Shown: positions 1 through 5,034 of the stretch, piece after piece
Numbering within the stretch: position 1 is the stretch's first letter
Layout of the letters: the number at the start of each line of letters is the position of its first letter
Assembly: GCA_900553105.1 (NCBI GenBank)
Contig: USCE01000074.1
Coordinates: 1-6,477, forward strand
Direction of reading: 5' to 3'
From: an uncultured Sutterella sp.
Lineage (GTDB): Bacteria > Pseudomonadota > Gammaproteobacteria > Burkholderiales > Burkholderiaceae_F
DNA length: 6,477 nt
Translations under genes and position numbers: made by a program
The notes under the pieces: generated by a model
What the model was told of the DNA's origin: nothing
What the model saw: only the letters and a program-made list of their open reading frames with translations
The model's database searches: none

Positions 1-64
1 AGCCTTGGCCATTACACCCAATGATAAGCGCATCGCCACTAAACTCTCTGACTTATCCAAGTGA
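1..64 (+). CDS. C-terminal end of an upstream protein, probably TPR repeat (partial)
   Basis: Only the last 20 codons or so are present, read from base 2 to a TGA at 62-64. The peptide is ALAITPNDKRIATKLSDLSK. Its A-L-A-I-x-P-N-D pattern followed by an amphipathic helix resembles the end of a tetratricopeptide repeat. A TPR gene next to ppiA would fit betaproteobacterial gene order as I remember it. The stop lies 31 bases before the ppiA start, so the two may be cotranscribed. The fragment is too short for a firm family call, and the frame could be open by chance. Confidence 0.4.
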   Translation, partial: ALAITPNDKRIATKLSDLSK

Positions 65-95
65 TTTAAGCTTTTTTCTGATTAAAGGATTTGCA

Positions 96-671
96 ATGTC
101 TGTAAGACACACTGTCATGGCCGCCACGGCCTCCGCCCTTTTAACGATGACGGCGTTGCCGTCACTGGCCGCCCAAGTGCAGTTTGAAACCAACCTCGGC
201 AACTTTGTGGTTGATGTCAATGAAAAAGCGTCACCCAAAACCGCCTCAAACTTTCTTCGTTACGTCAATGAAGGTTTCTACAACAACACGATCTTTCACC
301 GTGTGATCGGCAACTTCATGGTGCAAGGCGGTGGATTTGAACCTGGCATGGTGCAAAAACAAACGCACGAGCCCATTGCCTTGGAATCGAAAAACGGTCT
401 GACTAATAAGCGCGGAACAATTGCCATGGCCCGCACGATGGACCCGGATTCGGCCACGAGTCAATTTTTCATTAATTTGAAAAACAATCACTTCTTGGAT
501 GCATCACAGTCTCCTGACGGAAACGGCTACGCTGTTTTCGGTCAAGTGATCAGCGGCATGGATACAATTGATAAAATCGCGGAAGTGAAAACGCATTCTG
601 TGGGCTATCACGACGATGTGCCCATCCGTAATGTTGTCATTAAAAAAGTCACTGTTTTGAAAGGACAATAA
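96..671 (+). CDS. ppiA: Periplasmic cyclophilin-type peptidyl-prolyl cis-trans isomerase
   Basis: This 191-residue protein catalyses cis-trans isomerisation of Xaa-Pro bonds, here for secreted proteins. Residues 1-25 form a Sec signal peptide: a short n-region with R4 and H5, a hydrophobic core at 8-21, and a likely cut after S-L-A at 25. The cyclophilin domain fills 27-190. The FHRVI block carries the catalytic Arg (R69), with F74 and Q77 of the active site, then GTIAMART (107-114) and SQFFIN (122-127). The ATG at 96 is preferred because AAAGGA at 84-89 lies 6 bases before it and the signal peptide begins there. An in-frame ATG at 21 would add 25 residues ahead of the signal peptide and has no good ribosome binding site. 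Residue 73 is Asn where the family usually has Gly (GFM). ppiB follows 3 bases downstream. The length matches E. coli PpiA (about 190 residues). Confidence 0.93.
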   Translation: MSVRHTVMAATASALLTMTALPSLAAQVQFETNLGNFVVDVNEKASPKTASNFLRYVNEGFYNNTIFHRVIGNFMVQGGGFEPGMVQKQTHEPIALESKNGLTNKRGTIAMARTMDPDSATSQFFINLKNNHFLDASQSPDGNGYAVFGQVISGMDTIDKIAEVKTHSVGYHDDVPIRNVVIKKVTVLKGQ

Positions 672-674
672 GCA

Positions 675-1172
675 ATGATTCGCTTAACTACGAATGTCGG
701 CGTCATCGACATTGAACTTGACTACGAACACGCCCCTGCAACGAGCAAAAACTTTGAGCAGTACGTGCGTGACGGCTTCTACAACAACACGATTTTCCAT
801 CGTGTGATCGCCGGCTTTATGATCCAAGGCGGAGGCTTTGAGCCGGGCATGCGTCAAAAAGAAACGCGCGCGCCGATCGAAAACGAAGCTGCCAACGGCC
901 TTCGTAACGACAAGTACACGATTGCCATGGCTCGCACGAATGATCCGCATTCTGCCACAGCCCAATTTTTCATCAACGTCAATGACAATGACTTCCTGAA
1001 TCACACGGCTCCTACGCCGCGCGGTTGGGGCTATGCCGTTTTCGGCAAGGTGGTTGCCGGTGAAGATGTAGTCGATAAGATCGCTGGTGTAAAGACCGGC
1101 CGCTGGGGCTTTTATGATGACGTTCCGAAAGAAAACGTTGTCATTGAAAAGGCTGAAATCATTGAAGAATAA
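675..1172 (+). CDS. ppiB: Cytoplasmic cyclophilin-type peptidyl-prolyl cis-trans isomerase
   Basis: This 165-residue protein has no signal peptide and begins directly with the first cyclophilin strand (MIRLTTNVGVIDIEL), as in E. coli PpiB (164 residues), so it should act in the cytoplasm. Active-site residues are R43 in FHRVI, F48, Q51, and Q97-F98-F99 in AQFFIN. GWGYAVFGKV at 117-126 is the conserved late segment. AAGGA at 661-665, inside the end of ppiA, lies 9 bases before the ATG, so the two genes are probably one operon. The central block (GFYNNTIFHRVI through QGGGFEPGM) is nearly identical to that of ppiA in protein and very close in DNA, as expected of paralogues. An intrinsic terminator follows 32 bases after the stop. 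lpxH, a common ppiB neighbour in proteobacteria, is not next to it here. Confidence 0.95.
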   Translation: MIRLTTNVGVIDIELDYEHAPATSKNFEQYVRDGFYNNTIFHRVIAGFMIQGGGFEPGMRQKETRAPIENEAANGLRNDKYTIAMARTNDPHSATAQFFINVNDNDFLNHTAPTPRGWGYAVFGKVVAGEDVVDKIAGVKTGRWGFYDDVPKENVVIEKAEIIEE

Positions 1173-1388
1173 TCATTGATTAAACGCCCTTAAAATCACA
1201 TGGTGCGGGGTTTTCGAAGCCCCGCTTTGTGTCTTAAGATAGTGCCATGCGGCTACTATTAACCAAGCCAAGCAAACAAAACAACGAGCAATCGAAGCAA
1301 CGTTAATTTTTACACGCACGATAACCTTACAACCTGCCTGAATTTTGGTTAAAGCAGTAATATGAGATGTTTTCTTTAATTTCGTCAT
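1173..1388 (-). CDS. Doubtful small ORF, 71 residues, one possible membrane helix
   Basis: I do not recognise this product. The minus-strand ATG at 1388-1386 has AGGAG (1400-1396) 7 bases upstream, a good ribosome binding site. The product has a basic N-terminus (MTKLKKTSHI) and a hydrophobic stretch at about residues 30-51 (VASIARCFVCLAWLIVAAW), which could be a membrane helix. Against it: the last third of the ORF runs through the ppiB terminator hairpin, the stop abuts the ppiB stop, I see no clear promoter, and the hup terminator lies upstream. The ribosome binding site sits in a potential hairpin (1354-1405). It could be a small membrane protein, a leader peptide or a chance ORF; chance is the most likely. 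Confidence 0.2.
   Translation of the reverse strand: MTKLKKTSHITALTKIQAGCKVIVRVKINVASIARCFVCLAWLIVAAWHYLKTQSGASKTPHHVILRAFNQ
1205..1233 (+). terminator. Intrinsic terminator after ppiA-ppiB
   Basis: A stem from GCGGGG (1205-1210) to CCCCGC (1220-1225) is extended by T-G, T-A and T-A pairs around a TCG loop. It is followed by TTTGTGTCTT. The stem is strong and GC-rich with a modest U-tract, 32 bases after the ppiB stop. The minus strand has no T-run after the stem, so it works toward the right only. Confidence 0.75.
1259..1352. repeat. Inverted repeat TTAACCAA / TTGGTTAA
   Basis: There are perfect 8-base arms at 1259-1266 and 1345-1352, separated by 78 AT-rich bases. The right arm ends one base before the longer hairpin at 1354-1405. 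The spacing is long for a simple hairpin. It could be the outer stem of a folded RNA or a chance match; no known element is recognised. Confidence 0.3.
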
Positions 1389-1405
1389 CTCACATCTCCT
1401 ACTGC
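1354..1405 (-). promoter_or_regulatory. Imperfect hairpin covering a ribosome binding site
   Basis: GCAGTA (1354-1359) pairs with TACTGC (1400-1405), and GAGATGT (1364-1370) pairs with ACATCTC (1392-1398). Together they make 13 pairs split by a 4x1 internal loop, with a 21-base apical loop. On the minus strand the upstream arm contains AGGAG, and the start ATG (1388-1386) of the small ORF lies in the loop. If transcribed, folding would mask the ribosome binding site. The pairing is seen in the sequence; a regulatory role is inference. Confidence 0.35.
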
Positions 1406-1458
1406 CACGCTCGGGTGTAAGTTTTTTTCGGCTTTTGTTAACACGCGACAAAACGCAT

Positions 1459-1492
1459 TGCCTGTCTGGAAAGTGTCAACGGTAGGCAGGCA
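1459..1492. repeat. 10-bp hairpin next to the hup terminator
   Basis: TGCCTGTCTG (1459-1468) pairs with 1483-1492 (TAGGCAGGCA), including two G-U pairs, leaving a 14-base loop. On the minus strand it lies just past the main hup terminator and is followed by a weak T-run (GCGTTTTG), so it may be a backup terminator. The loop holds a perfect TTGACA on the minus strand (1479-1474), but no matching -10 box is seen at normal spacing. Confidence 0.4.
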
Positions 1493-1500
1493 TTGAAATC

Positions 1501-1534
1501 AAAAAAGACTACGACAGACGATTTCGCCTGTCGT
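1501..1534 (-). terminator. Intrinsic terminator of the hup operon
   Basis: ACGACAG (1511-1517) pairs with CTGTCGT (1528-1534), with two further C-G pairs inside after one mismatch and an ATTT loop. On the minus strand it is followed by AGTC and then TTTTTT (1506-1501). It lies 32 bases after the hupI stop and ends the minus-strand operon. On the plus strand the stem is followed by TGTGTTTTT, so it may also stop some rightward readthrough. Confidence 0.75.
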
Positions 1535-1566
1535 TGTGTTTTTGAGAGACTGAAAAAAGCTAACCG

Positions 1567-1815
1567 TTAAGGGCCTGTTTCCGGATCGATAAAAGGTAAA
1601 AAAGACTCCTTGCCGTTGCCGCACACGGGGCAAGTAAAAAAATCTGGCAATTCGTTAAAAGGCACACCGGGCTCAATATCAGCCTCATCCACACCTTTTT
1701 CAGGATCGTAGACCCACCAGCAAACCTTGCACTGCATTTTGCCCGCTTCGGCGGCGCGCTCTCGATTGAGCCTGTCGATGACTTGATCAATTCTGCCGTC
1801 TGAAGAATTTCCCAT
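1567..1815 (-). CDS. hupI: Hydrogenase-linked rubredoxin (HupI/HoxR type)
   Basis: This 82-residue protein has an N-terminal helical extension (1-26) and a rubredoxin domain (about 27-76). A mononuclear Fe(Cys)4 site is formed by C29 and C32 (CKVC) and C62 and C65 (CPVCG), with Y36, P38, G41, PGVPF at 49-53 and LPDFF at 56-60 as usual landmarks. The residue after the second Cys is Trp (CKVCWWVYDP) where ordinary rubredoxins have Gly; hydrogenase-operon rubredoxins share this, as I recall. HupI/HoxR is thought to act in electron transfer during assembly of the hydrogenase small subunit in oxygen. AGAGG (1827-1823) lies 7 bases before the ATG and abuts the hupH stop. It is the last gene of the operon; the hoxT/hupJ and hoxV/hupK genes that often follow are absent here. 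Confidence 0.9.
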   Translation of the reverse strand: MGNSSDGRIDQVIDRLNRERAAEAGKMQCKVCWWVYDPEKGVDEADIEPGVPFNELPDFFTCPVCGNGKESFLPFIDPETGP

Positions 1816-1827
1816 TATTGAACCTCT

Positions 1828-2619
1828 TTATTGCTCACCTTGGGCAATCATCTCGACATTTTCAATAAGCTCGGTTAACATCGAGCGCGCCTCTTGCATC
1901 TCGAGTCGATCCACGCCCACTTCCGGCGGAATCAAAGCCACGGCGTAGGCCTTCAGAAGCACCTGACCAGCATTATTGAGAATTTCTTCGTACCAAACAC
2001 CTTTGATGGCCGTGGCTTGCAAATTCATTCGGGCAAAACCAGTAATGTGCACGTCGATGCCCGCCAAACCAAAGGCTTTCTTTAAGTACTCGGTATCCCC
2101 TTCTTTGAGAGGTTGACGCGTTAATTCGACAATGTAGGCCGCATCGCTTTTAACGCGGGTTAAGTCAAGAGTCTGGGCCGCATGCTCAACTTGCGCAAAA
2201 ATCGCTGGCGCCGCAAACACATCGTCGGTAGCAACTGGCTCGGGCCAATCGGCGCTAATTGCAGCTACCGCATCGGTCACTACCGTCGGCAAAGCCGAAT
2301 AGCTTAAATAGGCCGCGTCCTTGGTACTCACAAACCAAAGCCCGGCAATACCCGTTTCTTCAACAACCGTTTCATCGGCATGAAGCACAATCTGCACTTC
2401 ACCCGGCCCGGCCCAAGCGGCCAGGGCTTGGCGTTCAACGGCCGAGAGATTTTGAAGCGCCAATCGGTACTCGGGCACTTCGCCTGCAATCACCTCCTGG
2501 GCCGCAGCGGCAATTTCTTTAAAAATCCCCCAAGCCCGATGCGCGGCTTTTTTCTCCGTTGCCTCGTCCATATCGAGCGTGGCCCAGCGGGCGCTTTCAT
2601 TGGCAGTCACTATACTCAT
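1828..2619 (-). CDS. hupH: Hydrogenase accessory protein HupH (HyaF/HoxQ family)
   Basis: This 263-residue protein resembles E. coli HyaF (285 residues) in two segments. Residues 57-97 (LSAVERQAL, GPGEVQIVL, GLWFV) and 166-211 (LTRQPLKEGDTEYL, GLAGIDVHI, ATAIKGVWYE) follow the same pattern, so the protein looks like an internal duplication of one fold. The C-terminal segment with IPPEV (230-234) matches the HupH C-terminal domain. HyaF/HoxQ-type proteins take part in maturation of the small subunit before Tat export, together with HyaE/HoxO. It has no cysteine, and the usual GYG turn is GFA here (194-196). AAGGA (2632-2628) lies 8 bases before the ATG. An out-of-frame ATG at 2624 precedes the start. 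The gap from hupG is 34 bases. Confidence 0.85.
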   Translation of the reverse strand: MSIVTANESARWATLDMDEATEKKAAHRAWGIFKEIAAAAQEVIAGEVPEYRLALQNLSAVERQALAAWAGPGEVQIVLHADETVVEETGIAGLWFVSTKDAAYLSYSALPTVVTDAVAAISADWPEPVATDDVFAAPAIFAQVEHAAQTLDLTRVKSDAAYIVELTRQPLKEGDTEYLKKAFGLAGIDVHITGFARMNLQATAIKGVWYEEILNNAGQVLLKAYAVALIPPEVGVDRLEMQEARSMLTELIENVEMIAQGEQ

Positions 2620-2653
2620 AGCATTTTTCCTTTTCTATCGCTTGGGTTGCGCT

Positions 2654-3103
2654 TTAATGCTCGGCGCAGGCATCTTCCTCTGCATCGGCTTTGCCGATCA
2701 CAATCGATCGCGCCACGGGCTTGATTTCGGTAAGACAGTCGTAGAACTTGCGACAGTAGTCCTCATAAGTTTGCAGTCCGGCAATAATGCCGATGCAGTC
2801 GCTGTCGATAAATAAAAGCACTGCAGGAAATGATCTCACGCCCCAAAAGGACGCAATGCGACGCGAGTCCGTAAAGTCAGCCCAAGCGGCCTCAACAAGA
2901 GCCTCACCCAAGAGTTTTTTGAGTTCCGGGGCAATCACTGCAATGTCTAACGTCGTTTTACGCTTATCGGGGTTGTCTGCCAAAACGACCATTTTGAGTC
3001 CCTCTTTGGCCACAAAATCCTGCCAGGTGGCATTGTTTACACCAGTAAATCCGTGCTCGGTGAAAAGCTTTTCAATGCTGGGAAACTTTTGATTCATGGT
3101 CAT
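2654..3103 (-). CDS. hupG: Hydrogenase chaperone HupG (HyaE/HoxO family, thioredoxin-like)
   Basis: This 149-residue protein has a thioredoxin-like fold without a CxxC. The region where the active site would be reads VVLADNPDKRK (39-49). The conserved late segment FWGVRSFPAVLLFIDSD (86-102) contains the cis-proline equivalent P93 and aligns with GVFRFPATLVF of E. coli HyaE (132 residues). HyaE/HoxO binds the Tat signal of the hydrogenase small subunit and guards it until assembly; it is not a redox enzyme. The ATG at 3103 is chosen, with AGAGG (3113-3109) 5 bases upstream; an ATG two codons later at 3097 (spacing about 11) is nearly as good. The frame stays open upstream to 3235, but that would overlap hupF. 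The gap from the hupF stop is 10 bases, which indicates one operon. Four scattered cysteines (103, 117, 123, 146) form no motif. Confidence 0.85.
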   Translation of the reverse strand: MTMNQKFPSIEKLFTEHGFTGVNNATWQDFVAKEGLKMVVLADNPDKRKTTLDIAVIAPELKKLLGEALVEAAWADFTDSRRIASFWGVRSFPAVLLFIDSDCIGIIAGLQTYEDYCRKFYDCLTEIKPVARSIVIGKADAEEDACAEH

Positions 3104-3113
3104 TATCCCCTCT

Positions 3114-3497
3114 TTACTCGTGCGTATCCGTAGACTGCGTCTTTTGAACCTGTGCACGGAGATGCGGCGGCAAACGGGAGTCGGCCGAGCCCAAATCGTC
3201 AAAGGCTGCATCAATAGCCGCTTCATCGAGCTCACCGCTCATGACCGCTTGTACGCAAGCCAATGCTTTTTGAATTTTGACGGCCTCGTCTTCATCAATC
3301 ACACGAAGCGCTTTGTCTTTAAAAACCAAGATCCAGTCGCCAACGGCCGGCACATTAATGAGTCCCAAATCGATTCGTTCACTTTTAGGTGTCTTGCCTC
3401 GAGGTGCGTCTTCGTCACACTCGGGACACACCTCAGCATAGGCGCCGGTGGCCGTCTCAATGATGCGTTTAATTTTTTTTGGCACCGCTATACACAT
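3114..3497 (-). CDS. hupF: HypC/HupF-family hydrogenase maturation chaperone
   Basis: This 127-residue protein begins M-C-I-A-V-P, the HypC signature. Cys2, exposed after Met removal, binds the Fe(CN)2CO unit and the large subunit precursor. This fixes the start at 3497, with GAGGAG (3507-3502) just upstream, rather than an in-frame ATG at 3530. VGDWILVFKDKALRVIDEDEA (52-72) is the conserved OB-fold part. HupF/HoxL proteins differ from HypC by a C-terminal helix and are linked to hydrogenase synthesis in oxygen. Two features are odd. A CPEC motif (C24-C27) opens a charged loop (24-41) where relatives I remember have a short turn, and there is an acidic tail of about 30 residues (91-127), making it longer than HypC (90) and usual HupF (about 100). 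The gap from hupD is 53 bases. Confidence 0.88.
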   Translation of the reverse strand: MCIAVPKKIKRIIETATGAYAEVCPECDEDAPRGKTPKSERIDLGLINVPAVGDWILVFKDKALRVIDEDEAVKIQKALACVQAVMSGELDEAAIDAAFDDLGSADSRLPPHLRAQVQKTQSTDTHE

Positions 3498-3539
3498 AGC
3501 ACTCCTCTTATTATCGTTTTTATTGGTCATCGTTCTCAG

Positions 3540-3566
3540 TTTAGGCCTCTTTAGGCCTTTTTAGGG
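3540..3566. repeat. Short tandem repeat at the hupD 3' end
   Basis: TTTAGGCCTC (3540-3549), TTTAGGCCTT (3550-3559) and TTTAGGG make 2.7 copies of a 10-base unit that spans the hupD stop codon. AGGCCT is its own reverse complement, so the two copies can also form a 6-bp hairpin. On the plus strand this is followed by TTTTTA, but no plus-strand gene is present there. Confidence 0.55.
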
Positions 3567-4168
3567 AAAAATCGAACGTCACCGCTTCGGCAAGCCTCTC
3601 GAGAATCAGGCCGCCCCTGTTCATAGTCACCAAGCTCAAGCGAGTGATCGCCCAAGGGCTCCACGGGCTCATCAGGCGCACGCAACTGCAGTTTGATTCC
3701 CCAGGAGGCGATTTCAGCTTGCGCGAGATCGAGCGCCTCTTCAAGCTTATCGGCCACAAGCGTCGTGAGACTGCCCCCATAGTCATCGAGCGTCAGAGGT
3801 TGCACACCCACCACGGTAATAGCTTGCGGCACATAGCCTTGCAAAGCGGCCGTAGCCAACACGTCGTTTAAGCCGCCTTGGTGCGCAGAAATTTTCGTCG
3901 ATGACCACTGTTTAATGTCATCATCACGCAGCACATCCATCGTGCCCGCCTCGGCTTTAAAGTCACAGCAATCAAAAATCAACAATCGCTTTGCACTCAT
4001 TAATTCATTGATGAGATAGGAACCGAGCGTGCCGCCGTCGATGACTCGCACGGCAGGGTGTGACTTGAATTTCTTGTGAAAAGCTTCCGCGCAACGCACC
4101 CCGAACCCCTCATCGGCCCAAAGAATGTTGCCCACGCCCAACACCAGGACTTCATAGTTTTCTGTCAT
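3551..4168 (-). CDS. hupD: [NiFe]-hydrogenase maturation endopeptidase
   Basis: This 205-residue protein matches E. coli HyaD (195 residues). GVGNILWADEGFGVR (11-25) holds the nickel-sensing E20; D66 (LLIFD) and H96 (KISAHQ) complete the triad known as E16, D62 and H93 in HybD. DGGTLG (44-49) and DDYGGSLT (128-135) are further family landmarks. The enzyme recognises nickel in the large subunit precursor and removes its C-terminal tail, here the 15 residues after the DPCLACATH of HupL, which locks the active site. The start at 4168 gives a normal N-terminus, but the ribosome binding site is weak (AAGGG, 4183-4179, spacing 10). A strong terminator lies 22 bases upstream, so expression probably depends on readthrough from hupC. 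The last 30 residues are less conserved. Confidence 0.93.
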   Translation of the reverse strand: MTENYEVLVLGVGNILWADEGFGVRCAEAFHKKFKSHPAVRVIDGGTLGSYLINELMSAKRLLIFDCCDFKAEAGTMDVLRDDDIKQWSSTKISAHQGGLNDVLATAALQGYVPQAITVVGVQPLTLDDYGGSLTTLVADKLEEALDLAQAEIASWGIKLQLRAPDEPVEPLGDHSLELGDYEQGRPDSREACRSGDVRFFPKKA

Positions 4169-4190
4169 CGTGTTTTAGCCCTTGTTCGTT

Positions 4191-4235
4191 AAAAAAAGCG
4201 CCCGAGGCAAGCGTATCGAATGCCTACGGGCGCTT
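4191..4235 (-). terminator. Strong intrinsic terminator inside the operon, between hupC and hupD
   Basis: AAGCGCCCG (4196-4204) pairs with CGGGCGCTT (4227-4235) and AGGCA (4205-4209) with TGCCT (4221-4225). That is 14 pairs with one bulged base (4226) and an 11-base loop. On the minus strand the stem runs into seven consecutive T (4197-4191). It has every sign of an efficient rho-independent terminator and works leftward only. It sits 34 bases after the hupC stop and 22 bases before the hupD start. No convincing promoter is seen between it and hupD. Confidence 0.88.
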
Positions 4236-4269
4236 GGATTTCTGATGTTAAACCTTACGGTGTGCCGTG

Positions 4270-4983
4270 TTAGTGATGCTCGGCTTCTTTAAACATTCTC
4301 AAGCCCGTTGACATCGACGAGAGCGTGGTGGCGCCCCCCATCACGTCCTCGCGGAAGGACATGTAGATATGAGCGATACTAAAGAGAATGAAAACGTACA
4401 TGCAAGCATGGTGCACAGTGCGCACAGCTTGGGCGTCTCCAAAGAGCACGAAAACCCAACCGAACCAGCTCATCCAGCTTGTGTCCCACCCCCAGGCTTG
4501 AGCGTAAAGTGCAAAACCGGTGATGATGACAACGAAGCTACCCAACACAAACATGGCAAACATGGCCAGTTGTGCGAGCGGATTATGACCGGCGTACTCG
4601 GGCGCCGTCTTTCTCAAAAAGAGATAGTAGAGCACCTGGGCAAAAACCCCCTTCCACCACTTCATAGACCAAAGCGGCGGAATGAAGATCATGCGTGCAT
4701 AGCGATTGCCGACCACGGCCCAAAAGAGCCGATAGATAAAGAGCACCGTAAAGATCATGCCCGCAATAAAGTGGGCCAATCTAATGTAGCCGAAGTCGTA
4801 GGTCACCCACGTATCGCCTAAGTTTGCGACAAGCGGAGCACCGATCAAAAAACCCGTGCCAATCATCACAAACATGCAAACGGCCATCGCCCAGTGCCAG
4901 ATGCGCACCGGGGCTTCCCACACATAGATGGGGTGTGTGCCGCCCGTGGTGTCGACTTCAAACGTTACCGGATCGATTTTCAT
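4270..4983 (-). CDS. hupC: Ni/Fe-hydrogenase b-type cytochrome subunit
   Basis: This 237-residue inner-membrane dihaem cytochrome b takes electrons from the hydrogenase small subunit and reduces quinone; it also anchors the enzyme to the periplasmic face. There are four predicted membrane helices, at about 30-50, 68-92, 135-160 and 188-208. Likely haem ligands are H30 (VRIWHW), H71 (RLAHF), H191 or H192 (TVHHACMYVF) and H205 (IAHIYMSFRED). YVWEAPVRIWHW near the N-terminus and the FRED motif after the last helix are family landmarks (E. coli HyaC, Ralstonia HoxZ). GAGGA (4994-4990) lies 6 bases before the ATG. The gap from hupL is 51 bases and holds a hairpin; a terminator follows downstream. 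Confidence 0.93.
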   Translation of the reverse strand: MKIDPVTFEVDTTGGTHPIYVWEAPVRIWHWAMAVCMFVMIGTGFLIGAPLVANLGDTWVTYDFGYIRLAHFIAGMIFTVLFIYRLFWAVVGNRYARMIFIPPLWSMKWWKGVFAQVLYYLFLRKTAPEYAGHNPLAQLAMFAMFVLGSFVVIITGFALYAQAWGWDTSWMSWFGWVFVLFGDAQAVRTVHHACMYVFILFSIAHIYMSFREDVMGGATTLSSMSTGLRMFKEAEHH

Positions 4984-5001
4984 AACTTATCCTCATTGCG
5001 G

Positions 5002-5025
5002 GGGCAGGAAGGCCCGCCCCTGCCC
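5002..5025 (-). repeat. GC-rich hairpin between hupL and hupC
   Basis: GGGCAGG (5002-5008) pairs with CCTGCCC (5019-5025) around a 10-base loop, extendable by G-U pairs on the plus-strand reading. No T-run follows on the minus strand, so it is not a terminator. It lies just upstream of the hupC ribosome binding site. A processing or mRNA-stabilising role is possible but is inference. Confidence 0.45.
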
Positions 5026-5034
5026 TTGTTGCTC

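Noticed and set aside
50..80. Terminator before ppiA, from the T-run at 72-77
   Set aside because: Only 4-bp stems can be drawn before the T-run, too weak to call.
21..95. Upstream ATG at 21 giving a 216-residue PpiA
   Set aside because: It has no good ribosome binding site and would put 25 residues ahead of a clear signal peptide that starts at the ATG at 96.
1451..1479. Promoter with a perfect TTGACA (1479-1474) on the minus strand
   Set aside because: At 16-18 base spacing the sequence is TGCGTT, GCGTTT or CGTTTT, not a -10 box, and the hexamer lies in a hairpin loop.
3498..3530. Longer HupF from an ATG at 3530
   Set aside because: HypC-family function needs Cys at position 2, which only the 3497 start gives, and that start has a strong GAGGAG.
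3541..3786. An 81-codon minus-strand frame overlapping hupD
   Set aside because: It is out of frame inside the conserved hupD gene, with no family features and no ribosome binding site.
4172..4210. A separate promoter for hupD
   Set aside because: TTGCCT at 4210-4205 could be a -35, but no -10 box is found at usual spacing; TAAAAC (4177-4172) is too close to the ATG.
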